Below are positions 1-8,042 of a DNA stretch of 16,557 nt, piece by piece (the first letter of the stretch is position 1; each line of letters starts with the position of its first letter). Source of the DNA: Azoarcus sp031546845 (lineage in GTDB: Bacteria; Pseudomonadota; Gammaproteobacteria; Burkholderiales; Rhodocyclaceae); contig JAVBJT010000032.1 in NCBI GenBank assembly GCA_031546845.1, forward strand, positions 1-16,557. Reading direction: 5' to 3'. A program made the position numbers and the translations under genes. Below the pieces are notes generated by a model, which saw only the letters and a program-made list of their open reading frames with translations, did not search any database and was not told the DNA's origin.

Positions 1-1
1 G

Positions 2-76
<75 letters not shown>

Positions 77-88
77 GCCGAAACCACA

Positions 89-162
89 TGGAGCGGGTGA
101 AGGGAATCGAACCCTCGTCGTAAGCTTGGAAGGCTTCTGCTCTACCATTGAGCTACACCCGC
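89..162 (-). tRNA. tRNA-Gly (anticodon TCC)
   Basis: Minus-strand cloverleaf with acceptor GCGGGTG/CACCCGC, anticodon loop CTTCCAA (TCC, Gly), T-loop GTTCGATT, discriminator U as is normal for tRNA-Gly, and an encoded CCA. It lies 12 nt upstream of tRNA-Thr in the same transcript. Confidence 0.97.
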
Positions 163-241
163 ATCACTTGCACACGACGCGCAACCGATTCACATCAACC
201 GCCAAAAACCGCAATTGCAACGACGGCACGCACAAAATCTA

Positions 242-326
<85 letters not shown>

Positions 327-342
327 AAGCGCGAAGCCCCGC

Positions 343-371
343 ACTATAAATCCATGAAAACGACTTGTCAA
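343..371 (-). promoter_or_regulatory. Sigma-70 promoter of the tRNA cluster
   Basis: On the minus strand a consensus TTGACA (366-371) is separated by exactly 17 nt from TATAGT (343-348, 5 of 6 to consensus). It is followed by a GC-rich discriminator (GTGCGGGGC), typical of stringently controlled stable-RNA promoters. The predicted start is near 336, about 10 nt before tRNA-Tyr. Confidence 0.88.
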
Positions 372-387
372 ACCTTACTGCACTGGT

Positions 388-855
388 CTACAGGGCTCGC
401 TCCATGAGCGGAAGCGCGGTCGTATCCTTGACCGGCTGAAGAACAAAGCTCGATTTCACGCTGGTCACCCCATCCTGCTTGAGCAGCCTATCCAGCAGAA
501 AGCGGGAAAAATGCTCGAGATCGTCCGCGATCACATGCAGCAGATAGTCCATGTCGCCCGTCAAGGCAAAACAGCCCAGCACCTCGGGCCACCCCTGCAC
601 CGCGGCATGAAAAGCGTGGATTTGGCTGTCGCTGCGCTTGGCCACTATCACGGTCACATAGGCTTGCAAACCAAGCCCGAGCTTGCGCGGATCAAGCAAC
701 GCGACATACCCCCTCACCACACCCGCCTCTTCGAGCTGCTTCACCCTACGCAGACAAGGCGACGGCGACAAGGCAACCTGTTGAGCCAGATCGGCGTTGC
801 TGATGCGGCCATCCCGCTGCAAACGGTCGAGAATCATCAAATCTGTTCGATCCAC
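388..855 (-). CDS. Lrp/AsnC family transcriptional regulator
   Basis: A 155-residue protein, the usual Lrp/AsnC length. Residues 1-50 form the AsnC-type helix-turn-helix (LDRLQRDGRISNADLAQQV then LSPSPCLRRVKQLEEAGVV), and about 65-150 form the RAM effector and oligomerisation domain (VTVIVAKRS, CFALTGDMDYLLHV). The chosen start is a GTG at 855, giving the canonical MDRTDL opening, with GAGG 7 nt upstream; the internal ATG at codon 7 would cut into helix 1. It is divergent from hpd across a 134-bp AT-rich gap. Lrp-type regulators next to aromatic amino acid catabolic genes usually respond to an amino acid and control the neighbour. That it regulates hpd is inference from position. Confidence 0.93.
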   Translation of the reverse strand: MDRTDLMILDRLQRDGRISNADLAQQVALSPSPCLRRVKQLEEAGVVRGYVALLDPRKLGLGLQAYVTVIVAKRSDSQIHAFHAAVQGWPEVLGCFALTGDMDYLLHVIADDLEHFSRFLLDRLLKQDGVTSVKSSFVLQPVKDTTALPLMERAL

Positions 856-881
856 TCCTAAACCTCTTTTTTCCGCAATTT

Positions 882-901
882 AATGCCACAAATAAAGCAT
901 T
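882..901. promoter_or_regulatory. Candidate Lrp-type operator in the lrp/hpd gap
   Basis: In the AT-rich gap between the divergent regulator and hpd, AATGC (882-886) and GCATT (897-901) form a perfect 5-bp inverted repeat with a 10-bp A-rich spacer, set in longer A/T tracts (TTAATGC ... GCATTTTAA). Lrp/AsnC proteins bind imperfect palindromes of about 13-15 bp that are AT-rich at the centre, so this is a plausible operator. I see no convincing sigma-70 promoter for either gene. Confidence 0.35.
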
Positions 902-989
902 TTAAGACTCAATCAACAAGATTATTGCGTCATCACGAGCCTAAACTGAATAAGCAGTACGCAAAAAAACACAACGACAGGAGACACGC

Positions 990-2135
990 ATGAGCACCAC
1001 CCTCAATCCCATTCCGTCCTCCGCTTCCCGCGACGACACGCAACACAACCCGTTGGGTACGGACGGCTTCGAGTTCATCGAATATGCCGCGCCGGACCCC
1101 GCGCGGCTCGATGCCTTGTTTCGCCAATTGGGCTTTACCGCGGTTGCCCGCCACCGCTCGAAAGCGGTAACGCTGTACCGCCAGGGCAATATCAACTTCA
1201 TCCTCAACGCTGAACCGGCCAGCTTCGCCCAAGCCTTCGCCCGCGTTCATGGCCCCTCCGTGTGCGCCATTGCGCTGCGGGTACGCGACGCGGCGGCAGC
1301 GTTCGAGGCGGCGATTGCCGCCGGCGCGGAAGCGCATCCGGGCGCGGCGGGACCGATGGAGTTGAATATCCCGGCCATCAAGGGAATCGGCGGCAGCCTG
1401 CTCTATCTGGTCGACCGCTACCGCGACGTTTCCATCTACGACATCGATTTCAACTGGCTGCCCGGCGCGGAACGCAACCCACAGGGCCACGGCCTGACCG
1501 GGATCGACCACCTGACGCACAACGTGCACCGCGGCCGCATGGATGCATGGTCGGATTTCTATCAGCGGATTTTCAATTTCCGCGAGCTGAAATATTTCGA
1601 TATCGAAGGCAAGCTCACCGGCCTGAAGTCGCGCGCAATGGTCAGCCCTTGCGGCAAGATCCGCATTCCGATCAACGAATCGGCGGACGACAAAAGCCAG
1701 ATCGAGGAATTCCTGCACGCCTACAAAGGCGAAGGCATCCAGCACATCGCCCTGACCACAGCCGATGTCTACGCCACGGTCGAAAGCATGCGGCAAGCGA
1801 ACGTCGTCTTCCTCGACACGCCCGATACCTACTACGAAGGCGTGGATGCCCGCCTGCCGGGGCATGGCGAGGACGTCGAACGCCTGCGTCGCAACCACAT
1901 CCTTATCGATGGCGCACCCACCGCCGAGGGTGGCCGCCTGCTGCAAATCTTCACCGAAACGGTTATCGGGCCGATTTTCTTCGAGATCATCCAAAGAAAA
2001 GGCGACGAAGGCTTCGGCGAAGGCAATTTCAAGGCGTTGTTCGATTCCATCGAGCTGGACCAAGTCCGCCGCGGCGTGCTCGACGACACCGCGCCCCCCA
2101 GTCGCACAGCCAAAATAGCGGCAAAAACACCATAA
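990..2135 (+). CDS. hpd: 4-hydroxyphenylpyruvate dioxygenase
   Basis: A 381-residue protein of the two-domain vicinal-oxygen-chelate fold. It converts 4-hydroxyphenylpyruvate and O2 to homogentisate and CO2 in cytosolic tyrosine/phenylalanine degradation. The three Fe(II) ligands are visible: His174 in GIDHLTHNV, His252 in GIQHIAL and Glu332 in FFEIIQRKG, followed by the C-terminal GFGEGNFKALFDSIE gate helix. The start at 990 is supported by AGGAG about 7 nt upstream; the 20-residue N-terminal lead before GTDGFEF is a little long but normal for proteobacterial forms. It is divergent from the Lrp-type gene and followed after 32 nt by an FAD dehydrogenase, suggesting one transcript. No homogentisate dioxygenase or fumarylacetoacetase lies in this window, so the rest of that route must be elsewhere. 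Confidence 0.97.
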   Translation: MSTTLNPIPSSASRDDTQHNPLGTDGFEFIEYAAPDPARLDALFRQLGFTAVARHRSKAVTLYRQGNINFILNAEPASFAQAFARVHGPSVCAIALRVRDAAAAFEAAIAAGAEAHPGAAGPMELNIPAIKGIGGSLLYLVDRYRDVSIYDIDFNWLPGAERNPQGHGLTGIDHLTHNVHRGRMDAWSDFYQRIFNFRELKYFDIEGKLTGLKSRAMVSPCGKIRIPINESADDKSQIEEFLHAYKGEGIQHIALTTADVYATVESMRQANVVFLDTPDTYYEGVDARLPGHGEDVERLRRNHILIDGAPTAEGGRLLQIFTETVIGPIFFEIIQRKGDEGFGEGNFKALFDSIELDQVRRGVLDDTAPPSRTAKIAAKTP

Positions 2136-2167
2136 TCCGCTTCACTCGCATTTTTCAGCGGAGCGCC

Positions 2168-3571
2168 ATGGATACGCCCCTATTGCACGAACGCCGGCCC
2201 TTGCCGCCGGCGTTCATCGACACGTTGCGCGCGCGCTTCGGCGAACGCTTCACCACGTCGGCGGGCGTGCGCGGCCATCACGGCCACGACGAATCGCACT
2301 TCGCCGACGCGCCGCCCGACGCCGTGATATTCCCGCACACGACCGACGAAGTCGCCGCGATCGTCAAAACCTGCGCCATGCATGCGGTGCCCATCGTGCC
2401 CTACGGCGTCGGCAGTTCGCTGGAAGGGCACATACTGGCTATCCACGGTGGCCTCTGTATCGATTTTTCCGCCATGAATCATGTCGTCGCCATCCACGGC
2501 GACGACATGGATGCGGTCGTCCAACCCGGTGTGACGCGCAAACAACTCAATGCCACATTGAACGGCAGCGGCTTGTTCTTTCCCATCGACCCGGGAGCCG
2601 ACGCCAGCCTCGGCGGCATGGCCGCAACCCGTGCTTCCGGCACCAACGCGGTACGCTACGGGACAATGCGTGAGAACGTACTCGGCCTTACCGCCGTGCT
2701 CGCCGACGGCCGTGTCATCCACACCGGCGGCCGGGCGCGCAAATCCTCCGCCGGTTACGACCTCACCCATCTGTTGATCGGCTCCGAAGGCACACTGGGG
2801 CTGATTACCGAACTCACCGTGCGCCTGCACCCGCTGCCGGAGGCGATTTCTGCCGCGGTATGCGCCTTCCCCGACGTCGCCGCAGCCGTCAACACGGTCA
2901 TTCAGGCCATCCAACTCGGCATCCCCGTCGCCCGCATCGAACTGGTGGACGCGCTCACGGTACGGGCGATCAACCGCCACAGCAAAACCGCCTTGCACGA
3001 AGCGCCCACGCTGTTCTTCGAGTTCCACGGCTCGCCGGCGAGCGCGGACGAACAAGCGAAAATGGCGCAGGAAATCGCACGCGACAACGGCGGGCGCGAT
3101 TTCGAATGGGCCAACCGCCCCGAAGAACGCTCCCGCCTGTGGGCGGCACGGCACGACGCCTATTTCGCCAGCCTCAACCTGCGGCCGGGATCTCGCGGCA
3201 TTACCACCGACGTCTGCGTACCCATCTCGCAACTGGCCGAGTGCATCATGGGCGCGCGCGCCGACATCGACGCCTCCGGTCTCATCGCCCCCATTCTCGG
3301 ACATGTCGGCGACGGCAATTTTCACACCATCATCCTCGTCGACCCCGCCGACCCCACTGAGCTCGAACGCGCCGAAACCCTCAACCGCGCTATCGTCGAA
3401 CGCGCCCTGGCGCTGGGCGGCACCTGCACCGGAGAACACGGTATCGGCATAGGAAAACGGGATTTTCTTCTTGCCGAACACGGCGCCGGCGCGGTGGACA
3501 CCATGCGCCAGCTCAAGCAGGCGCTCGATCCGCAAAACCTGCTGAATCCCGGCAAGATAATTCCTGCCTGA
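2168..3571 (+). CDS. FAD-linked 2-hydroxyacid dehydrogenase (GlcD / D-lactate dehydrogenase family)
   Basis: A 467-residue protein of the VAO/PCMH flavoprotein fold. The N-terminal FAD domain shows PYGVGSSLEGH (about residues 77-87) and DPGADASLGGMAATRASGT. The C-terminal FAD-oxidase domain shows GHVGDGNFH (near 378) and GEHGIGIGK (near 424). The ATG at 2168 has GGAG 5 nt upstream and gives the usual family length; the frame is open far upstream only because it shadows hpd. Family members oxidise D-lactate, glycolate or D-2-hydroxyglutarate to 2-oxoacids and pass electrons to quinone or cytochrome. Its place between hpd and an arylpyruvate oxidoreductase suggests an aryl-lactate substrate such as D-(4-hydroxy)phenyllactate, feeding arylpyruvate. 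That is inference; plain D-lactate is the alternative. Confidence 0.9.
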   Translation: MDTPLLHERRPLPPAFIDTLRARFGERFTTSAGVRGHHGHDESHFADAPPDAVIFPHTTDEVAAIVKTCAMHAVPIVPYGVGSSLEGHILAIHGGLCIDFSAMNHVVAIHGDDMDAVVQPGVTRKQLNATLNGSGLFFPIDPGADASLGGMAATRASGTNAVRYGTMRENVLGLTAVLADGRVIHTGGRARKSSAGYDLTHLLIGSEGTLGLITELTVRLHPLPEAISAAVCAFPDVAAAVNTVIQAIQLGIPVARIELVDALTVRAINRHSKTALHEAPTLFFEFHGSPASADEQAKMAQEIARDNGGRDFEWANRPEERSRLWAARHDAYFASLNLRPGSRGITTDVCVPISQLAECIMGARADIDASGLIAPILGHVGDGNFHTIILVDPADPTELERAETLNRAIVERALALGGTCTGEHGIGIGKRDFLLAEHGAGAVDTMRQLKQALDPQNLLNPGKIIPA

Positions 3572-3580
3572 TCAGTGAAA

Positions 3581-3624
3581 CATTCGCGCCATTAGCGCAT
3601 CCAACACACCAAGCGGCGCGAATG
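3581..3624. repeat. 10-bp perfect inverted repeat after the FAD dehydrogenase
   Basis: CATTCGCGCC (3581-3590) and GGCGCGAATG (3615-3624) are exact reverse complements with a 24-nt spacer, starting 10 nt after the FAD dehydrogenase stop codon. No T-tract follows, so it is not a canonical intrinsic terminator. It could be an mRNA stem that limits read-through into the oxidoreductase gene, or a protein-binding site. The remaining 3625-3767 gap shows no gene apart from the ribosome binding site of the next one. Confidence 0.45.
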
Positions 3625-3767
3625 AAATGATGACCGAGTAGCGCCCAACGGTGCGGCAGCCGCGCAACCCTCGCGGCCACCGCATCGCCCGCAATACGCA
3701 ACACGCCCACAAGGCGGATAAAAACGAACGCACGAAAAGGCGTTCTCGCGGATGCAGGAGACAACGC

Positions 3768-6700
3768 ATGGCCGAAACCGACCGTTGGCCGGGCACGCCC
3801 GCACAGGCTGGCGCAATCGCCCCGCCCCACCGTTCCCCTAAACTCGAAGACCGCTACACCCAGAGCGCCGGCCGCGTATACCTTTCCGGCTATCAAGCGC
3901 TGGTGCGGCTGCTGCTGATCCAGGCGGAGCGCGACGCGCGGGCGGGGCTGCATACCGCCGGCTTCGTCTCCGGCTATCGCGGCTCGCCGCTGGGCGGGCT
4001 CGATCAAACGCTATGGAAAGCGAAGACGCACCTTGCCGGCCACGGCATCGTCTTCCAACCCGGCATCAACGAAGACCTTGCCGTCACCGCCGTCTGGGGC
4101 TCGCAACAGGTCAATCTGTCACCGTACGCCAAATACGACGGCGTGTTCGCCATGTGGTACGGCAAGGGACCGGGCGTGGACCGCAGCGGCGACGCGTTCC
4201 GCCACGCCAACGCCGCCGGCACGTCGAAACACGGCGGCGTGCTGGTGATCGCGGGCGACGACCACGCCGCCAAATCCTCCTCGCTACCGCACCAGACCGA
4301 CCATTTTTTCAAATCGATGATGATGCCCGTGCTTGCCCCCGCCGGCGTACAGGAATACATCGACTTCGGCATCCACGGCTACGCCCTGTCGCGCTACTGC
4401 GGCTGCTGGGTAGCGTTCAAGGCGCTGGCGGACACGGTGGAAACCTCCGCGTCGGTGGATATCGACCCCGAGCGGATCCGTACCGTCATCCCGACCGATT
4501 TCCCCCTGCCGCCCGACGGCCTCAACATCCGCTGGCCCGATCCCCCGCTGGTGCAGGAAAAGCGCCTGCTGCACTACAAGCTCTACGCCGCGCTGGCCTA
4601 CACCCGCGCCAACAAGCTCAACCGCATCGTCATCGATTCGCCCGCGCCCCGGCTTGGCATCATCACCTCGGGCAAAAGCTACCTCGACGTGCGCCAGGCG
4701 CTCGACGATCTGGGTATAGACGAACGGCTCGCCGCCGAAATCGGCCTACGCCTGTACAAAGTCGGCATGGTATGGCCACTGGAAGCGGACGGCGTGCGCC
4801 ACTTTGCCGAAGGGCTCGAAGAAATTCTGGTGGTGGAAGAAAAACGCCAGTTGATCGAATACCAGCTCAAGGAAGAACTCTACAACTGGCGCGAGGACGT
4901 ACGCCCGCGCGTAATCGGTAAATTCGACGAAAAAGGTGAATGGGCGCGCCTCGACCGCCCCGACGGCACCATAGACCACGGCGACTGGCTACTGCCGGCG
5001 GCGGGCGAACTGACGCCGACCGTGATCGCCCGCGCCATTGCCAGCCGCATCGCGCTCTTCTTCACCTCGCCGCCCATCCGCGCCCGCCTCGCCTTTCTCG
5101 ACGCCAAGGAAAAATCGCTGGCCGAGCGCGTCTTCGCCATCGACCGCGTGCCCACCTTCTGTTCCGGCTGCCCGCACAACACTTCCACCAAAGTACCCGA
5201 AGGCAGCCGCGCACTGGCCGGCATCGGCTGTCATTACATGGTCACCTGGATGACCGAACGGCGCACCGCCACCTTCACCCACATGGGCGCCGAAGGTGTG
5301 CCGTGGGTCGGCCAAGCGCCGTTCACAACCGAAACGCACATCTTCGCCAACCTCGGCGACGGCACCTATTTCCACTCCGGCCTGCTCGCCATCCGCCAGG
5401 CGGTCGCGGCCAAGGTCAACATCACCTACAAAATTCTCTACAACGACGCGGTGGCGATGACCGGCGGCCAACCCATCGACGGCGAACTGAGCGTACCGAA
5501 AATCGTCCGCCAGCTACACGCCGAAGGCGTCCACAACATCGTCGTCGTCACCGACGGCAGCAAACGCGCCTACGGCCCGGCCGACATTCCCCACGTACCG
5601 CTACGCCACCGCGACGAACTCGACGCCATCCAGCGCGAACTGCGCCACTCGGGCGGCGTAACAGCGCTGATCTACGACCAGACCTGCGCCGCCGAAAAAC
5701 GCCGGCGCCGCAAACGCGGCACCTTTCCCGACCCCGCGCGGCGCGTCTTCATCAACGAAGCGGTGTGCGAAGGCTGTGGCGATTGCGGCGCCGAATCCAA
5801 CTGCATGTCCATTCTGCCGCTGGAAACCGAGTTCGGCCGCAAGCGCGAGATCGACCAATCCTCCTGTAACAAGGATTACACCTGCCTCAACGGTTTCTGC
5901 CCCGCCTTCGTCACCATCGAAGGCGGCCGCCTGCGCGCCGGGCGCGCCACAGCGGCCGCCGACGACGCCTTCCCCAACGAACCGCCGCCGCCCGCGTTAC
6001 CGGGCACCGCCCAGCCCTTCGGCATTCTCGTCACTGGCGTCGGCGGCACTGGCGTCGTCACCATCGGCGCGCTCATCGGCATGGCCGCGCACCTCGACGG
6101 CAAAGGCGTCACCGTGCTCGACATGACCGGCCTCGCGCAAAAAGGCGGCTCGGTGTTCAGCCACATCCGCATCGCCGACCACCCCGACGCGCTTCACGCC
6201 GTGCGCATCGCCGCCGGCGAAGCCGATACCGTGATCGGCGGCGACGCCGTCGTCAGCGCCAGCATCGAAGCCCTCAACCGCATGGCCACGGACAAAACCC
6301 GCGCGGTGGTGAACGTCACCGAAACCCCCACGTCCGAATTCACCCGCAACCCCGACTGGCAATTCCCGCTCGACAAAATGCAGCACGCCATCACCGACGC
6401 CACCCGCGCCGCCGACTTCATCGACGCCAAGGGCATCGCCACCGCCTTGCTCGGCGACGCCATCGCCACTAACCTTTTCCTTCTCGGCTACGCCTGGCAG
6501 AAAGGCGGCGTGCCGGTATCGCTCGACGCGCTGATGACCGCCATCGAACTCAACGGCACCGCCATCGACCTGAACAAGCACGCCTTCCGCTGGGGTCGCC
6601 GCGCCGCCCACGACCTTGCCGCCGTCCAGCGCCGCGCTCAGCCGTCCGCCAACACCGCGCCGGTTCATCCGCTTACCGCGAACATCGCCCTGGATCAACT

Positions 6701-7355
6701 CATCGACCGCCGCGCCGGCTTCCTTACCGACTACCAGAACGCCGCCTACGCCCAGCGCTACCGCGCGCTCATCGAGCGCGTGCGCGCCGCCGAAAAACGC
6801 ACTGCTGGAAACGACAGCACGCAACTCGCCACGGCCGTCGCCCACAACTACTTCAAACTGCTGGCCTACAAGGACGAATACGAAGTCGCCCGCCTCTACC
6901 GCGCCCCCGCCTTCTGGAACAAGGTCGACACCCATTTCGAAGGCGACTTCACCGTCCGCTTCCACCTCGCCCCGACCTTCCTCTGCCACCCCGACCCCGC
7001 AACCGGCCGCATCGCCAAACGCAACTACGGCCCCGGCATGCTCAAGGTTTTCCGCCTGCTGGCGTGGATGAAGCGGCTGCGCGGCACGCCTTTCGATCTT
7101 TTCGGCTACGCCGCCGAACGCCGCACCGAACGCGCGCTCATCACCGAGTACGAAACGGACATTGCCGGGCTGCTCGACACGCTCACCACGCCGCGCCTCG
7201 CGCTTGCCCAAGCCATCGCCCGTCTGCCTGAAGAGATTCGCGGCTTCGGCCACGTCAAAGCCCGCAATATCGAGCACGTCAGACGCAAACGCGGCGAACT
7301 ATTAGCGCGCTGGCACATGCCGCCGCGCGAGAAAAATGGACGCAATGCCATGTAA
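3768..7355 (+). CDS. Indolepyruvate/arylpyruvate:ferredoxin oxidoreductase, single-chain form
   Basis: A 1195-residue fusion of the IorA- and IorB-like parts. It oxidatively decarboxylates arylpyruvates (indolepyruvate, phenylpyruvate) with CoA to arylacetyl-CoA, reducing ferredoxin; the enzyme type is oxygen-sensitive. In order: N-terminal pyrimidine domain (SGYRGSPLGGLD, near 60-80); CSGCPHN (Cys465, Cys468); TPP-binding GDGTYFHSG (530-538) with YNDAVAMTGGQ; a ferredoxin-like insert with CEGCGDC (from Cys667) then CNKDYTC and CPAF; a gamma domain with GVGGTGVVTIG (near 757); and a C-terminal helical region of the DUF6537 type. The ATG at 3768 has AGGAG 8 nt upstream; the open frame back to 3651 lacks a ribosome site. 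It lies 196 nt after the FAD dehydrogenase, so it may share or supplement the hpd transcript. Exact substrate preference cannot be told from sequence. Confidence 0.94.
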   Translation: MAETDRWPGTPAQAGAIAPPHRSPKLEDRYTQSAGRVYLSGYQALVRLLLIQAERDARAGLHTAGFVSGYRGSPLGGLDQTLWKAKTHLAGHGIVFQPGINEDLAVTAVWGSQQVNLSPYAKYDGVFAMWYGKGPGVDRSGDAFRHANAAGTSKHGGVLVIAGDDHAAKSSSLPHQTDHFFKSMMMPVLAPAGVQEYIDFGIHGYALSRYCGCWVAFKALADTVETSASVDIDPERIRTVIPTDFPLPPDGLNIRWPDPPLVQEKRLLHYKLYAALAYTRANKLNRIVIDSPAPRLGIITSGKSYLDVRQALDDLGIDERLAAEIGLRLYKVGMVWPLEADGVRHFAEGLEEILVVEEKRQLIEYQLKEELYNWREDVRPRVIGKFDEKGEWARLDRPDGTIDHGDWLLPAAGELTPTVIARAIASRIALFFTSPPIRARLAFLDAKEKSLAERVFAIDRVPTFCSGCPHNTSTKVPEGSRALAGIGCHYMVTWMTERRTATFTHMGAEGVPWVGQAPFTTETHIFANLGDGTYFHSGLLAIRQAVAAKVNITYKILYNDAVAMTGGQPIDGELSVPKIVRQLHAEGVHNIVVVTDGSKRAYGPADIPHVPLRHRDELDAIQRELRHSGGVTALIYDQTCAAEKRRRRKRGTFPDPARRVFINEAVCEGCGDCGAESNCMSILPLETEFGRKREIDQSSCNKDYTCLNGFCPAFVTIEGGRLRAGRATAAADDAFPNEPPPPALPGTAQPFGILVTGVGGTGVVTIGALIGMAAHLDGKGVTVLDMTGLAQKGGSVFSHIRIADHPDALHAVRIAAGEADTVIGGDAVVSASIEALNRMATDKTRAVVNVTETPTSEFTRNPDWQFPLDKMQHAITDATRAADFIDAKGIATALLGDAIATNLFLLGYAWQKGGVPVSLDALMTAIELNGTAIDLNKHAFRWGRRAAHDLAAVQRRAQPSANTAPVHPLTANIALDQLIDRRAGFLTDYQNAAYAQRYRALIERVRAAEKRTAGNDSTQLATAVAHNYFKLLAYKDEYEVARLYRAPAFWNKVDTHFEGDFTVRFHLAPTFLCHPDPATGRIAKRNYGPGMLKVFRLLAWMKRLRGTPFDLFGYAAERRTERALITEYETDIAGLLDTLTTPRLALAQAIARLPEEIRGFGHVKARNIEHVRRKRGELLARWHMPPREKNGRNAM

Positions 7356-7422
7356 AAACTGATTTTGTCCCTGTTTATACGGACACCCCAGCAAACGATA
7401 CTGACTGCCAGCAAGGCGACTG

Positions 7423-7542
7423 ATGAAACACAAAACAGATCCGAAAAAAGCCGATAACGTTACAGCCGAGAGTTCAAGCAACAAGCCCACCACCGAAGCT
7501 GTACGCCTCGTACAACGTCCAGCTACTTTCACGTATCATTAA
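7423..7542 (+). CDS. Possible small hydrophilic protein, 39 residues
   Basis: A short frame, ATG at 7423 to TAA at 7540-7542, preceded by AAGG at a workable distance. The product is hydrophilic, Lys/Thr/Ser-rich at the start (MKHKTDPKKADNV) and ends RPATFTYH; no family is recognised. It sits at the left edge of the AT-richer accessory stretch, 67 nt after the oxidoreductase. It may be non-functional, and I include it because nothing else explains 7356-7619. Confidence 0.25.
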   Translation: MKHKTDPKKADNVTAESSSNKPTTEAVRLVQRPATFTYH

Positions 7543-7619
7543 ATTGACAATCAAACAGACGCTTGATTTCTTTAAAAAAACACCCTCATGGCAGGCTTTT
7601 GACGAAACAAGATCACAAT

Positions 7620-7871
7620 ATGTTCATAATCGCTAAAGCACATATTTTGCGTTTCATCCTTGTCGTTCTGCTGTGCATCGGATGTGCAATAAGCATTTAT
7701 GGCGCTTGGGTTTGGGCAAAGGCCGGATTCCTTGTTTCCATTGATGAAGTATTTTCTTTGTTTCTCGACTCGCATATAAAAGACAGCCCATTCTATGTCA
7801 TGGCTATTGGGCTGCTTATGGTCGTTTATTGCTCCATTGAGTTGCAGCTAAAGCGCTGGGAGAACAAGTAG
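7620..7871 (+). CDS. Small two-helix membrane protein, unknown function
   Basis: An 83-residue protein starting at the ATG at 7620. Two hydrophobic helices are clear: about 8-32 (LRFILVVLLCIGCAISIYGAW) and about 60-78 (FYVMAIGLLMVVYCS), joined by a short acidic loop, with a basic C-terminus (LKRWENK). An upstream TTG at 7563 could add 19 residues, but the ATG gives a better membrane-protein start; neither has a strong ribosome site. The gene is AT-rich compared with the metabolic genes on both sides, fitting an acquired stretch. No family recognised. Confidence 0.5.
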   Translation: MFIIAKAHILRFILVVLLCIGCAISIYGAWVWAKAGFLVSIDEVFSLFLDSHIKDSPFYVMAIGLLMVVYCSIELQLKRWENK

Positions 7872-7911
7872 CCATGTTCCACCCTAACATTTCGGTCGAG
7901 GCACAGCCTTC

Positions 7912-7940
7912 GGTTGCTGAGCAGGACTTCCGCAGCAACC
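7912..7940. repeat. 8-bp inverted repeat, intergenic
   Basis: GGTTGCTG (7912-7919) and CAGCAACC (7933-7940) are exact reverse complements around a 13-nt loop. The position between two convergent genes would suit a bidirectional terminator, but no T-tract follows on either strand. The rest of 7872-8000 shows nothing recognisable. Confidence 0.3.
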
Positions 7941-8000
7941 CATTTGGTGAGAGTCCGCGGAGTGTCTGAGGATTCTGGATCACAAGAAGGTGCCAGAGGG

Positions 8001-8042
8001 TTCATCCCCGTGCCAACTTACGGCAAATACCGATAATGCCCG
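8001..8042. repeat. 42-bp direct repeat, copy 1 (overlaps the DUF1287 gene end)
   Basis: This block runs from TTCATCCCCGTGCC to ACCGATAATGCCCG and matches 8714-8755 with two substitutions (8007 and 8034). It contains the last codons and stop of the DUF1287 gene plus 17 bp beyond the stop. Confidence 0.9.

Noticed and set aside
933..2063. 376-codon minus-strand frame opposite hpd
   Set aside because: hpd has all catalytic residues and a ribosome site; the opposite frame is an Arg/Ala/Val-rich shadow with no family likeness, caused by high GC at third positions.
2180..3535. 451-codon minus-strand frame opposite the FAD dehydrogenase
   Set aside because: Shadow of a well-supported flavoprotein gene; no domain pattern, no ribosome site.
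5997..7277. 426-codon minus-strand frame opposite the arylpyruvate oxidoreductase
   Set aside because: Low-complexity Gly/Ala/Val/Arg product opposite conserved enzyme domains; a composition artefact.
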